DNA from: CAWBYL01 sp963793025
GTDB taxonomy: Bacteria > Actinomycetota > Acidimicrobiia > Acidimicrobiales > Acidimicrobilacustridaceae
Assembly: GCA_963793025.1 (NCBI GenBank)
Contig: CAWBYL010000008.1
Coordinates: 1-25,247 of the forward strand
Reading direction: 5' to 3'
Length of the DNA: 25,247 bases
Made by a program: the position numbers and the translations under genes
Notes under the pieces: generated by a model
The model's database searches: none
What the model saw: the letters and a program-made list of their open reading frames with translations, nothing else
What the model was told of the DNA's origin: nothing
Part shown: positions 15,836 to 23,653 of the stretch, piece by piece
Layout: each line of letters opens with the position of its first letter
How positions within the stretch are numbered: the stretch's first letter is position 1

Positions 15836-17272
15836 ATGCATCGAACCCGAAGATGGCTCGTCGCTCCCGCCATCGCCCTCACCCTCGTCGCCGGCGCGTG
15901 CAGCTCGTCGGGCGGGGGCAACGCGGCCACCGAGGTCTCCTGCCCGGTCGACGCCCTCGACTCGACCACCGGCGTCACCGACGTCACGCTGTGGTACCAG
16001 CTGAACGGCAAGGCGGCCGACACGCTCGAGGCCATGGTGGCCGACTACAACGCCTCGCAGTCGAAGGTCCGCGTGAAGGCCGAGCTGCAGGGGGCCTCCT
16101 ACGACGAGCTGCTCCGCAAGTACGAGCAGGGGATCCCGACCAACGACCTGCCCACCATCGTGGTGGCGGAAGACACCGCCACGCAGTTCCTGATCGATTC
16201 GGGGACGGTGATGCCGGCCCAGTCCTGCTTCGACGCCTCCGATCTCAGCACCGACGGCTTCGCCCCCGCCGCCGTCAGCCGCTACACCGTCGACGGATCG
16301 CTGTGGCCGGGCACGGCGAGCATCTCCGACGTGCTCACCTACTACAACAAGAACCACCTCCGCCGGGCCGGGCTCGATCCCGACAAGGCGCCCCAGACGC
16401 TGGCCGACGTGCGCACCATGGCCGAGCAGATAAAGGCCGCCGGCGTCACGGACAAGCCGGTGGTCCTGCTCATGGACTCGTGGTTCGTGGAGACCCAGCT
16501 CACCGGTTCGGGCCAGCCCGTCGTGAACAACGACAACGGCTACGGCTCCGACCAGACCACCGAGGCGGTCTTCGACACCGACCAGACCTCGGCCATCTTC
16601 GACTGGATCAAGGGCATGGTCGACGACGGCCTGCTCACCCCGGTGCAAGCCACCGACGGCACCCAGGACCACTACCTGGCCATGGCCACCCAGAACGCCT
16701 CGATGACGGTGGAGACGTCGACCGCCGCCACCACCATCCAGGACTTCCTCGGGGGTGACAGCTCGGTGTCGGCGGGCGGGGTCACCAGCGACCAGGTGGA
16801 CACCAGCGGTCTCGACATCGGTGCCGCCCCGGTCTTCGGCGTCGACGCCGCCGGGCGGGTCCAGCTCGGCGGGAACGGGTTCTGGATGACCTCGTCGTCC
16901 TCGGATCCCCAGAAGGCCGCGGCGTGGGACTTCCTCACGTGGTGGAACCAGCCCGACCAGCAGATCCGGTGGCACACCGAGGGCTCCTACCTGCCCTTCC
17001 TCACGTCAGTGGTCGACAGTCCCGCAGTGCAGACGTTCTGGGACACCACGTTGGCCGGCAGCTTCCTGAAGATCGCGTACGAAGAGATGATCGATGGCGT
17101 CGACCCGAACTTCCCCGGCCCGCTGATCGGCCCGTACGACAAGTTCCGGGTGTCCATGCGTGACGCCATGTTCGGGGTCGCCACCCAGGGGACCGATCCC
17201 AGCACGGCCATCGCCACCGCCAAGGACGAGACGAACGCCGCCATCCAGCAGTACAACGACTCCAACTTCTGA
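15836..17272 (+). CDS. ABC importer substrate-binding lipoprotein (UgpB/family 1-like)
   Basis: A 478-residue extracellular binding protein. The start ATG 15836 has GGAGG 5 bases upstream. The signal peptide ends in a lipobox, LVAGAC, with the acylated Cys followed by a Ser/Gly linker. The mature protein has the family-1 solute-binding pattern: VTLWYQLNGKAADTLEAMVA near the start, TYYNKNHLRRAGLDPDKAP, AAAWDFLTWWNQPDQQIRWH, then GSYLPFLTSVVDSP and FRVSMRDAMFGV. The layout resembles UgpB (glycerol-3-phosphate/glycerophosphodiester) more than maltose-binding proteins, but the ligand cannot be read from sequence. The higher translation signal compared with the permeases fits the excess of binding protein usual in such operons. 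A strong hairpin ends the unit 15 bases downstream. Confidence 0.93.
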   Translation: MHRTRRWLVAPAIALTLVAGACSSSGGGNAATEVSCPVDALDSTTGVTDVTLWYQLNGKAADTLEAMVADYNASQSKVRVKAELQGASYDELLRKYEQGIPTNDLPTIVVAEDTATQFLIDSGTVMPAQSCFDASDLSTDGFAPAAVSRYTVDGSLWPGTASISDVLTYYNKNHLRRAGLDPDKAPQTLADVRTMAEQIKAAGVTDKPVVLLMDSWFVETQLTGSGQPVVNNDNGYGSDQTTEAVFDTDQTSAIFDWIKGMVDDGLLTPVQATDGTQDHYLAMATQNASMTVETSTAATTIQDFLGGDSSVSAGGVTSDQVDTSGLDIGAAPVFGVDAAGRVQLGGNGFWMTSSSSDPQKAAAWDFLTWWNQPDQQIRWHTEGSYLPFLTSVVDSPAVQTFWDTTLAGSFLKIAYEEMIDGVDPNFPGPLIGPYDKFRVSMRDAMFGVATQGTDPSTAIATAKDETNAAIQQYNDSNF

Positions 17273-17287
17273 ACCGTGAGGTGGCGC

Positions 17288-17316
17288 TCCGGGACGCCCC
17301 GAGCGGGCGTCCCGGA
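17288..17316 (+). terminator. Terminator hairpin of the ABC importer unit
   Basis: TCCGGGACGCCC (17288-17299), loop CGAGC, GGGCGTCCCGGA (17305-17316) form a perfect 12-bp stem, 15 bases after the binding protein's stop. No T-tract follows, as is common for hairpin terminators in GC-rich actinobacteria. Confidence 0.75.
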
Positions 17317-17327
17317 CCCCGCCCGAC

Positions 17328-17358
17328 GCCTCGGGCGACCCGGGAGGCCACCCGAGGC
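17328..17358. promoter_or_regulatory. Inverted repeat upstream of the amidohydrolase -10 element
   Basis: GCCTCGGG (17328-17335) and CCCGAGGC (17351-17358) are perfect 8-bp arms 15 bases apart, ending 4 bases before the -10-like site at 17363. Half-site spacing of about two helical turns fits a dimeric repressor or activator, but a plain hairpin is possible. Confidence 0.35.
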
Positions 17359-17362
17359 CCGG

Positions 17363-17368
17363 TAGATT
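17363..17368 (+). promoter_or_regulatory. -10 element of a leaderless promoter for the amidohydrolase
   Basis: TAGATT (17363-17368) ends 7 bases before the GTG start at 17376. No ribosome-binding site precedes the start. This is the third occurrence of this arrangement in the window. Confidence 0.45.
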
Positions 17369-17375
17369 CGCAGCC

Positions 17376-18935
17376 GTGCCGTCCCCCGACCCCACGCCCG
17401 CGCCTTCCCTCGACCGCCGGCGCTTCCTGGTCATCGGTGGAGCCGGCGTCATCACCGTGGCCGCCGTCGCCGCCGGCTGCTCGATCGGCTCGTCAGGCTC
17501 GTCGGGTTCATCGGTGACGGTCACCAACGAGCCCGAACCGGTCGTCCCTCCGATCCTCGACGGCGCCGAAGCACCTCCACCCGACGACTACGTGTTCGAC
17601 ACCGTCATCACCGGCGGACGGGTGATGGACCCGGCATCGGGCTTCGACCAGGTCGCCGACGTGGGCCTCATCGACGACCGGATCGCGTCGATCAGCCTCA
17701 ACCGTCTGACCGGCGAGACGAGCATCGACGCCACGGGCATGGTCGTCGCTCCCGGCTTCATCGACGTGTTGTCCTACGAGCCCAACTCCTACGGCGTCTG
17801 GTACAAGCTCGGCGACGGGGTGACGACGAACCTCGGGATGCACGGCATCAAGTCGCCGGTGGACGCCAGCCAGTTCTTCTCGGCCTACGCCGGCGCCCCG
17901 ATCCACTACGGCGGGGCCTTCTCCGACCAGTGGTACCGCGACTCGGTCGGGGTCAACGGAACCGCATCGGCGTCGCAGATCGACAAGCTCGAGAACGACC
18001 TCAACCAACAGCTCGACGAGGGGTTCATCGGTCTCGCCATCGACCCCGAGTACGCCCCGTACATCGACTTCGACGAGTTCGTGGGGCTGGGCACCGCCGC
18101 CCAGCGAGCCGGCATGCCGCTGTTCTCCCACATCCGGTACTCGGCGCCCGAACCGGCCGGGAAGACGTCCCTCGACGCGATCGACGAGGTGTTACGGGTC
18201 GCCCGGGAGACCGGCGTGAGCCTCCACGTCGACCACATCCCGTCGATGGCCACCCACGTCATGCCCGAGGCCATCGCCAAGATCGACGAGGCGCGGGCCG
18301 AGGGACTCGACGTCACCGGGTGCTTCTACCCGTACACGTTCTGGGGGACCTACCTGGCGTCGGCCCGGTTCAACGGCGACTGGCAGAGCCGGTTCCGCAT
18401 CTCCTACGAGGACCTCCAGCTGGCCGGGAGCTCGGAGCGGCTGACGGCGTCGAGCTTCAAGACCTATCAGGCCCAGAACAAGCTCGTGGTGGCCTACGCC
18501 ATCCCCCAGGACGACGTCAACGCCGCGGTGCAGGCCCCGTGGAGCCTGGTCGGGTCCGACGCCATCCCGGAGTCGTCGAACAACAACCACCCGCGAGGGG
18601 CAGGCTGCTTCTCCCGCCTGCTCGGCCCCTATGTGCGCGACCTCGGCGTGATCACGCTGATGGACGCCCTGGCCAAGTGCACCATTCTCCCCGCCCGACG
18701 CCTGGAGGCCCGGGTCCCGATGTTGACCCGCAAGGGGCGGCTGCAGATGGGGGCCGATGCCGACGTCACGGTCTTCGATCCCGCCACCATCGCCGACGCG
18801 TCCTCGGTCGAGAGTCCGGCCGTCATGTCCACCGGCGTGCGTCACGTGCTCGTCATGGGCAAGGTGGCCAAGACCCCCGACGGCGTCGACCGGTCGGTGG
18901 CTGCCGGTCGGCCGATCACCGGTGAGCCGGCCTGA
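17376..18935 (+). CDS. Tat-exported amidohydrolase, N-acyl-D-amino-acid deacylase family, with altered metal site
   Basis: A 519-residue protein with a twin-arginine signal (DRRRFLVIGG, R14-R15-x-F17-L18) ending in a lipobox AVAAGC (C35), so it is probably exported folded and lipid-anchored. The fold is that of urease-like amidohydrolases: FDTVITGGRVMDPASG near the start, a (beta/alpha)8 core, and the family block HPRGAGCFSRLLGPYVRDLG typical of D-aminoacylases. The canonical PGFIDVHxH is PGFIDVLSY, with L132 and Y134 replacing both His. The metal-bridging Cys position (GNCG) reads GMHG with H156. H252, H284/H287 and D395 remain. It may bind one metal, or use a different chemistry. Substrates may be acyl-D-amino acids or related amides. 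Transcribed separately from the importer upstream. Confidence 0.8.
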   Translation: MPSPDPTPAPSLDRRRFLVIGGAGVITVAAVAAGCSIGSSGSSGSSVTVTNEPEPVVPPILDGAEAPPPDDYVFDTVITGGRVMDPASGFDQVADVGLIDDRIASISLNRLTGETSIDATGMVVAPGFIDVLSYEPNSYGVWYKLGDGVTTNLGMHGIKSPVDASQFFSAYAGAPIHYGGAFSDQWYRDSVGVNGTASASQIDKLENDLNQQLDEGFIGLAIDPEYAPYIDFDEFVGLGTAAQRAGMPLFSHIRYSAPEPAGKTSLDAIDEVLRVARETGVSLHVDHIPSMATHVMPEAIAKIDEARAEGLDVTGCFYPYTFWGTYLASARFNGDWQSRFRISYEDLQLAGSSERLTASSFKTYQAQNKLVVAYAIPQDDVNAAVQAPWSLVGSDAIPESSNNNHPRGAGCFSRLLGPYVRDLGVITLMDALAKCTILPARRLEARVPMLTRKGRLQMGADADVTVFDPATIADASSVESPAVMSTGVRHVLVMGKVAKTPDGVDRSVAAGRPITGEPA

Positions 18936-19043
18936 CCTGCTCCACCGGTGGGGTTCCGGGCCGCGGAGCGCAATGCTGGCGGGGGTCGGGCGGCGGCGCC
19001 ATCATGATCGGCACGACCACGAACGGCGTGACGGGGTGACCTG

Positions 19044-19709
19044 ATGGTGAAGGTCAGCAAGGTGAGGGCGGCGGAACTGCGGGAGGAGATCCTCGACGCC
19101 ACGGCATCGGAGCTCCTGCGGGTGGGCTACGACGCGGTGGCGTTGACAGGCGTGGCCGAACGCTGCCACGTCGCCACCAGCGCCATCTACAACCGGTTTC
19201 CCGGCAAGTCCGAGCTCGTCGTCGCTCTGGTCGAGGAGCGCCTCGACCGCGGGCCCCAACCGGAGGGCGGCGGATCCCCCGAACCTGCGGGCGTCGACCC
19301 GACGGCTGCGCCGGGCCGGGCGACGGCCCTGGACGACACCTTCCCCGACGTGATGTTCGAGCTCATGTTGGCCTCCCGTCATGCCCCCGAGCTGCGGCCA
19401 GTGGTCTCCGAGGCCGTGCAACGACGAGACGACGAGTCCAGCGCCTCCGCGAGCTCGGGGATCGCCCGGCCCGACCAGGACCCACGTGCTCTGGTCCTGC
19501 TCGGCCCGGCGGCCTCGGCGGGCTCCTACCTCCTCGGCCTGGTGAGCGCCCCGCCGTCGTCGGGGTGGGACACCATCGACCACCTGGTCACACTGGCCAC
19601 CCGCGGTGGGCCGTGGGACACGCCGGGCCCGAGAAAGAGGGCGGCCCGACGCCGTCAGATCCCGCTGCGGAGCGCCGCCCGCCGGCCATCCGGTCGACGG
19701 CGCCGGTGA
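19044..19709 (+). CDS. TetR-family regulator module 1 (probably first half of a double TetR)
   Basis: The ATG at 19044 opens MVKVSKVRAAELREEILDA, followed by a TetR helix-turn-helix: GYDAVALTGVAERCHVATSAIYNRFPGKSEL. A short ligand domain of about 130 residues follows (VMFELMLASRHAPELRPVV, YLLGLVSAPPSSGWDTIDHL). After about residue 193 the frame reads Arg-rich sequence (KRAARRRQ, GRRRR) that looks like out-of-frame translation, and the stop at 19707-19709 lies just where the second module begins. A single-base indel near 19630-19700 would join the two into one protein of about 410 residues. TetR repressors bind operators as dimers; two modules in one chain would mimic a dimer. Confidence 0.8.
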   Translation: MVKVSKVRAAELREEILDATASELLRVGYDAVALTGVAERCHVATSAIYNRFPGKSELVVALVEERLDRGPQPEGGGSPEPAGVDPTAAPGRATALDDTFPDVMFELMLASRHAPELRPVVSEAVQRRDDESSASASSGIARPDQDPRALVLLGPAASAGSYLLGLVSAPPSSGWDTIDHLVTLATRGGPWDTPGPRKRAARRRQIPLRSAARRPSGRRRR

Positions 19710-20289
19710 CGCGTTGGTGCGGTCTGCGGCCGATGTCTTCGCCGCCAAGGGCTACGAGGACGCGACCGTCGCCGACATCGCCCGCCGAGCCGGTCTCACG
19801 ACCGGGGCCATGTACAACCGCTTCCGGGGGAAGGCCAACCTCCTCACCGAGGTGGTCCTCCAGCTCACCTGGCCCCAGGCCCACGACGACCTCCTGCGCG
19901 CCACCGACGTCTTCCTCCACGGGAGCCCGATGGCCTCGGGCAAGGCTCTCGCGGCCAGGCTCGAGAACGGGCGAGCGGCGCCGAGCGCGCGGGACCGGGC
20001 TCTGCGGCTCGAGGCCCGCGCCGCGGCGCGGCGCGAACCCGAGGTTGCCGAGGTGCTCCTCCCGCTCCAGGAGCGGACACTCGTCGCCGTCGCCTCGGCC
20101 ATCCGCACTGCGCAGGCCGCCGGCGCCGTCCGCGACGACGTCGACCCCGAGGCGCTCGCCTGGTGGTTGGCCGCCTTCCCGCTGGGGTTGCCCCTGATCG
20201 AGGCTCAACTGGCCCAGGCCCCGCCTGACTGGGCTCCCACGTTCGCCGCCATCATCCGGGCGGTGCAGACCTTGCCGACGAGGGACTGA
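19606..20289 (+). CDS. TetR-family regulator module 2
   Basis: Coding similarity starts near 19705 with DALVRSAADVFAAKGYEDAT and a full helix-turn-helix, VADIARRAGLTTGAMYNRFRGKANLL, closely matching module 1 (YNRF-GK in both). The ligand domain runs to the TGA at 20287-20289 and includes REPEVAEVLLPLQERTLVAV and LAWWLAAFPLGLPLIEAQL. The ATG at 19606 would give an N-terminus that looks non-native. A TTG at 19714 or GTG at 19717, 4-7 bases after module 1's stop, would clip helix 1. Neither start is convincing, so fusion to module 1 through a frame error is favoured. If they are separate genes they are translationally coupled. Confidence 0.75.
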   Translation: MGRGTRRARERGRPDAVRSRCGAPPAGHPVDGAGDALVRSAADVFAAKGYEDATVADIARRAGLTTGAMYNRFRGKANLLTEVVLQLTWPQAHDDLLRATDVFLHGSPMASGKALAARLENGRAAPSARDRALRLEARAAARREPEVAEVLLPLQERTLVAVASAIRTAQAAGAVRDDVDPEALAWWLAAFPLGLPLIEAQLAQAPPDWAPTFAAIIRAVQTLPTRD

Positions 20290-20294
20290 GACCG

Positions 20295-20309
20295 GCGAGC
20301 CTCGCTCGC
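20295..20309. terminator. Short bidirectional hairpin between convergent genes
   Basis: GCGAGC (20295-20300), loop CTC, GCTCGC (20304-20309) form a perfect 6-bp stem in the 37-base gap between the TetR and threonine aldolase stops. The position suits a shared terminator; there is no T-tract. Confidence 0.4.
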
Positions 20310-20326
20310 GCCCACCGGCCCCGAGG

Positions 20327-21400
20327 TCAGCAGTGGCGGGCGGCTATGGCCCTCACGCCGGCGGCGAAGGCATCCACGTCGGCTTCCGTGGTCGCGAAGG
20401 AGGTCATGAGCCGCACCTCGTTGGCCTCGACGTCCCAGTCCCACACGAACGACCACGCCTTCAGGTCGGCCACCGCTGCCGCCGACGGCAGCCGCACGAA
20501 CACGGCGTTCACCTCGGGCGGCCGAACCACGGACACCCCGGGCGCACCGGTCATGGCCGCGGCCAGTCGGCCGGCCATGGCGTTGGCGTGCCTCGCCGCC
20601 CCGATCCAGAGGTCGCCGCCGAGCAGGGCGCAGAACTGGGCGGCGACGAAGCGCATCTTCGACGGGAGCTGCCCGGCCTGCTTGCGCACGAAGGCGACGG
20701 ACTCACCGAGCTCGGGCCGGAGGAACACCACCGCCTCGCCGTACATGCCTCCCGCCTTGGTGCCCCCCAACGTGAGCACGTCGACGCCGGCATCGACAGT
20801 GGTGCGGCGAACGTCGCCGCCCAGCGCAGCGGCGGCGTTGGCCAGACGGGCCCCGTCGAGGTGGACGACCAGGCCGTGGCTGTGGGCCTCCGCGACCACG
20901 GCGGCCAACTCGTCGGGCTGGTAGAGCGTGCCGCTCTCGGTCGACTGGGTGATGGACACGACCCGAGGCTGAACGTGGTGCTGGTCGCCGCGTCCGTGGA
21001 GCAGCGGGCCGATTTGGGCCGGTCGGAGCTTTCCGTCCGGGGTGGGCACGGTGATCAACTTGGCCCCGGTGAAGCGCTCGGGCGCTCCGCACTCGTCGAC
21101 CGCGATGTGGGCGCTCTGGGGGCAGATCACCGCCTCCCAGGGCTGGAGCAGACATTGGAGACCGACCACGTTCGCTCCGGTCCCACCCCAACAGAAGGCG
21201 ACCTCGACTTCGGTGCCGAAGGTCTCGGCGACGGCCGCGGCGGCGCGCGCCGTCCAGGGATCGTCGCCGTAGGCCAATGCCGGACCCGTGTTGGCCTCGG
21301 CCATCGCCTCCATGACCTCGGGCAGCACACCGGCGGCGTTGTCGCTGGCGAAGGACACGCCCTCGGGGGCGGCCACGGAGTACGGACCCTGGTCAGTCAC
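20327..21400 (-). CDS. Low-specificity threonine aldolase (PLP-dependent)
   Basis: A 357-residue fold-type I PLP enzyme of the GLY1/LtaE beta-eliminating lyase family, which cleaves threonine (or allo-threonine and other beta-hydroxy amino acids) to glycine and an aldehyde. The N-terminal FASDNAAGVLPEVMEAM block is typical. Key residues from the GTG start at 21400 are H98 in SAHI, D182 in VVHLDGARLANAA, and the cofactor lysine K215 in LTLGGTKAGGMYGEAV. The GTG overlaps the CoA-transferase stop by eight bases (GTGACTGA), so translation is coupled; the upstream ATG at 21442 would give a longer overlap and an extra N-terminus not seen in the family. Confidence 0.9.
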   Translation of the reverse strand: MTDQGPYSVAAPEGVSFASDNAAGVLPEVMEAMAEANTGPALAYGDDPWTARAAAAVAETFGTEVEVAFCWGGTGANVVGLQCLLQPWEAVICPQSAHIAVDECGAPERFTGAKLITVPTPDGKLRPAQIGPLLHGRGDQHHVQPRVVSITQSTESGTLYQPDELAAVVAEAHSHGLVVHLDGARLANAAAALGGDVRRTTVDAGVDVLTLGGTKAGGMYGEAVVFLRPELGESVAFVRKQAGQLPSKMRFVAAQFCALLGGDLWIGAARHANAMAGRLAAAMTGAPGVSVVRPPEVNAVFVRLPSAAAVADLKAWSFVWDWDVEANEVRLMTSFATTEADVDAFAAGVRAIAARHC

Positions 21401-22682
21401 GGAGGAAGCCACCGGCTCGCGCCTCGACCGCGAGAGCGTCACGGAACTTGGGGTGGGCGATGTCGATGAGGCGGCGGGCCCGCACCGAGATCGGCGCGCC
21501 GCGCAGCTCGGCCACGCCGTACTCGGTGACCACGTGGTCGATGGTGTTCTTCAGCGTCGTCACGATCGCTCCTTCGCCCAGGCGCACCTTGATACGGCTC
21601 ACCGATTCGTCGGCGGTGGTCGAGTGGAGGGCGAGGAAGCCCTTGCCCTCGGGCGAGTACATCGCGCCCTCGGCGAAGTCGGCCTGCCCTCCCGAGCCGG
21701 ACCAGAGTCGGCCGTCGATCATCTCCGAGTTCGCCTGGCCGAGCAGGTCGACCTCGCAGGTGGCGTTGATCGAGACGAAGCACCGCTCCCGGCCGATGAC
21801 ACGCGGGTCGTTCACCCAGTCGACCGGGAGCAACTCCACCGCGGCGTTGTCATCGAGGAAGTCGTAGAAGGAGCGCGTGCCCAACGCGAAGGTGGTGACC
21901 ATCTTCCCGGGGCGGCTGACCTTGCGCGATCCGGTGACGACGCCGGCGGTGAACAGGTCGGCCAGCCCGTCGGAGAGCAGTTCGGTGTGGACCCCGAGAT
22001 CGCGATGGTTCTCGAGGGCACCCAGCGCCGCCGCCGGTATCGAGCCGATGCCGACCTGGATCGTGGCCCCGTCGGGGACCCGTTCGGCGATGGCCTCGCC
22101 GATCACCCGGTCCTTGACCCCGACCGGTGCCGGCGGAACCTCGACGAGGGGCTGGTCGGCCTCGATCCAACCGGCGACCTGGGAGACGTGGACGTTGTTC
22201 TCACCACGGGTGCGGGGCATGGCCGCGTTGGCCTCGAGGAAGAACGGAGCCCGTCCGATGAACCGGGCCACGTAGTCGGCGTTGGTGCCGAGGGAGAACC
22301 AGCCGTGGCGATCGGGCGGGGCCGAGGTGGCGATGACCAGCGGGTCGGGGGCGATGTCGCGCAACAGGTGCGGCATGTCGGAGAAGTGGGCGGGGGTGAA
22401 GTCGCAGCCGCCCGTGCCGAACGCCGGCCGCGTCACCGGCGACAGGAAGTACGAGACGTGCCGCAGCCCCGGATAGGCGCCGTGGAGATAGGGCCGGTCG
22501 CGCAGGGTGTGCATCTGGTGCACGGTGACGTCCTGCAGGTCGGGACCGGCGGCGTCGATGGCGTCGAGCAACTTGTCGGGTTCGCCGTTGGCGAGGGGGA
22601 CGATGACGTCCCGGTGCTGACGAGCCAGCTCCACGACGGCGGAGGCGTCCTCGCGATGGGTGCGGCGGAGGGCGTCGTTCAC
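21393..22682 (-). CDS. Acetyl-CoA hydrolase/4-hydroxybutyrate CoA-transferase family protein
   Basis: A 429-residue family I CoA-transferase. The GTG (complement 22680-22682) has AAGGAG 5 bases upstream, preferred over an earlier GTG without such a site. Family blocks include GTGGCDFTPAHFSDMP, VQVGIGSIPAAALGAL-like DGATIQVGIGSIPAAA, the catalytic glutamate E234 in HTELLSDGLADLF, the CoA-binding loop GSGGQADFAEGA, and the closing VVTEYGVAELRGAP. The Glu forms a glutamyl-CoA thioester in this family. Substrates could be acetate, 4-hydroxybutyrate, propionate or related acids. It heads a two-gene unit with threonine aldolase, whose acetaldehyde product could feed acetate/acetyl-CoA metabolism, though this link is inference. 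Confidence 0.9.
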   Translation of the reverse strand: MNDALRRTHREDASAVVELARQHRDVIVPLANGEPDKLLDAIDAAGPDLQDVTVHQMHTLRDRPYLHGAYPGLRHVSYFLSPVTRPAFGTGGCDFTPAHFSDMPHLLRDIAPDPLVIATSAPPDRHGWFSLGTNADYVARFIGRAPFFLEANAAMPRTRGENNVHVSQVAGWIEADQPLVEVPPAPVGVKDRVIGEAIAERVPDGATIQVGIGSIPAAALGALENHRDLGVHTELLSDGLADLFTAGVVTGSRKVSRPGKMVTTFALGTRSFYDFLDDNAAVELLPVDWVNDPRVIGRERCFVSINATCEVDLLGQANSEMIDGRLWSGSGGQADFAEGAMYSPEGKGFLALHSTTADESVSRIKVRLGEGAIVTTLKNTIDHVVTEYGVAELRGAPISVRARRLIDIAHPKFRDALAVEARAGGFLRD

Positions 22683-22708
22683 CCGGGCTCCTTGAGTCGC
22701 TGCCACCC

Positions 22709-22714
22709 ACCGTA
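22709..22714 (-). promoter_or_regulatory. Possible -10 element for the CoA-transferase/aldolase unit
   Basis: On the minus strand TACGGT (complement of 22709-22714) would start transcription near 22702, leaving a 20-nt leader that contains the AAGGAG site. No clear -35 is visible. Weak call. Confidence 0.3.
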
Positions 22715-22725
22715 GATCGGACGCG

Positions 22726-22758
22726 GACCGGCCCCGGCGCTCAGCACCGGGGCCGGTC
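22726..22758 (-). terminator. Strong terminator hairpin after aqpZ
   Basis: GACCGGCCCCGG (22726-22737), a 9-nt loop, CCGGGGCCGGTC (22747-22758) form a perfect 12-bp stem. It lies 35 bases beyond the aqpZ stop and upstream of the CoA-transferase promoter, so it should insulate the two units. No T-tract. Confidence 0.75.
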
Positions 22759-22792
22759 GACAGCGTCGCAGTGGGTCAGTCGGGACCGTCGC

Positions 22793-23560
22793 TCAGTAGG
22801 CCCTGGCCTCTTCGGGGATGTCCTCGAGCACGGCGTCCTCCGGGCTCAGGAAGCGCCACAGCAGGCCGGCCAGGGCCGCACCGACGATGGGTGCCACCCA
22901 GAACAGCCAGAGCTGGGGGATGTAGTCACCGCCGACGAACAGCGCCGGCCCGGTGGACCGGGCCGGGTTCACCGAGGTGTTGGTGACCGGGATGCTGATG
23001 AGGTGGATCAGCGTCAGGGCGAGGCCGATGGCGAGCGGGCCGGCGATCGACTTGGCCTTCTTGGTGGTGGCTCCCAGGATCACGAACAGGAAGCCGGCGG
23101 TCATCACGACCTCGGTGATGAGCGCCGAGGTGAGGTTGAACCCGCCCGGCGACAGCTTGTCGTAGCCGTTGGCGGCGAACGCACCGGCCTCGCTGGAATC
23201 GATGTTGTACCCGCCCGGCTGACCCTTGGCGATGGCCAGGATCACGCCGGCCGCGGCGATCGCGCCGATGACCTGCACCACCACGTAGGGCAGCACCTGC
23301 TTCCCCGGGAAGCGACCGCCCGACCACAGCCCCAACGTCACGGCGGGGTTGAAATGGCCGCCCGAGATGTGACCGACGGCGTAGGCCATGGTGAACACGG
23401 TGAGCCCGAAGGCGAGCGAGACGCCCACCAGCCCGATCCCGATGAACGGGGTGTCGGCTCCGCCAAAGGTGGCGGCCAGGACGGCGGCGCCATACCCACC
23501 GAGCACCAGCCAGAACGTACCGATCGCCTCTACGACGAGCTTCCTGCCCATCTCCTCCAT
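22793..23560 (-). CDS. aqpZ: Aquaporin Z, water channel
   Basis: A 255-residue MIP-family inner-membrane channel with six helices and two half-helices. Both NPA boxes are present: HFNPAVT (71-73) and SVNPARS (198-200). The selectivity filter matches water-specific AqpZ: F51, H186 (LIHLISIPVTNTS), T195 and R201. The block AVGHISGGHFNPAVT is near identical to E. coli AqpZ. It has a longer third loop (about 113-140) than E. coli and an acidic C-terminal tail (EDAVLEDIPEEARAY). The first ATG (23560) follows GGGGGGAAG; a second ATG three codons on has GGAGGAG placed too close. Monocistronic, with a strong hairpin after it. Confidence 0.94.
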   Translation of the reverse strand: MEEMGRKLVVEAIGTFWLVLGGYGAAVLAATFGGADTPFIGIGLVGVSLAFGLTVFTMAYAVGHISGGHFNPAVTLGLWSGGRFPGKQVLPYVVVQVIGAIAAAGVILAIAKGQPGGYNIDSSEAGAFAANGYDKLSPGGFNLTSALITEVVMTAGFLFVILGATTKKAKSIAGPLAIGLALTLIHLISIPVTNTSVNPARSTGPALFVGGDYIPQLWLFWVAPIVGAALAGLLWRFLSPEDAVLEDIPEEARAY

Positions 23561-23610
23561 TGCTTCCCCCCAAGGGACGCCTTCGTGCCGGCCGTCGGCG
23601 ACACGCCGAA

Positions 23611-23616
23611 GCTATA
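23611..23616 (-). promoter_or_regulatory. Possible -10 element for aqpZ
   Basis: The palindrome AGCTATAGCT (23610-23619) supplies TATAGC on the minus strand, the most AT-rich spot in the leader, about 50 bases before the aqpZ start. No clear -35 was found. Confidence 0.3.
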
Positions 23617-23653
23617 GCTACACGCCCGGACAGGACGGGGATCGAAGACCGGA

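Noticed and set aside
14239..16975. Long open frames on the minus strand opposite the importer genes
   Set aside because: They mirror the codon structure of strongly supported ABC genes on the plus strand, are rich in low-complexity Gly/Asp/His/Arg, and have no family motif. GC-rich DNA leaves antisense frames open.
21288..22715. A 475-codon plus-strand frame opposite the CoA-transferase
   Set aside because: The minus-strand gene has catalytic motifs throughout, while the plus frame is repetitive Gly/Asp/Val/Arg sequence with no domain.
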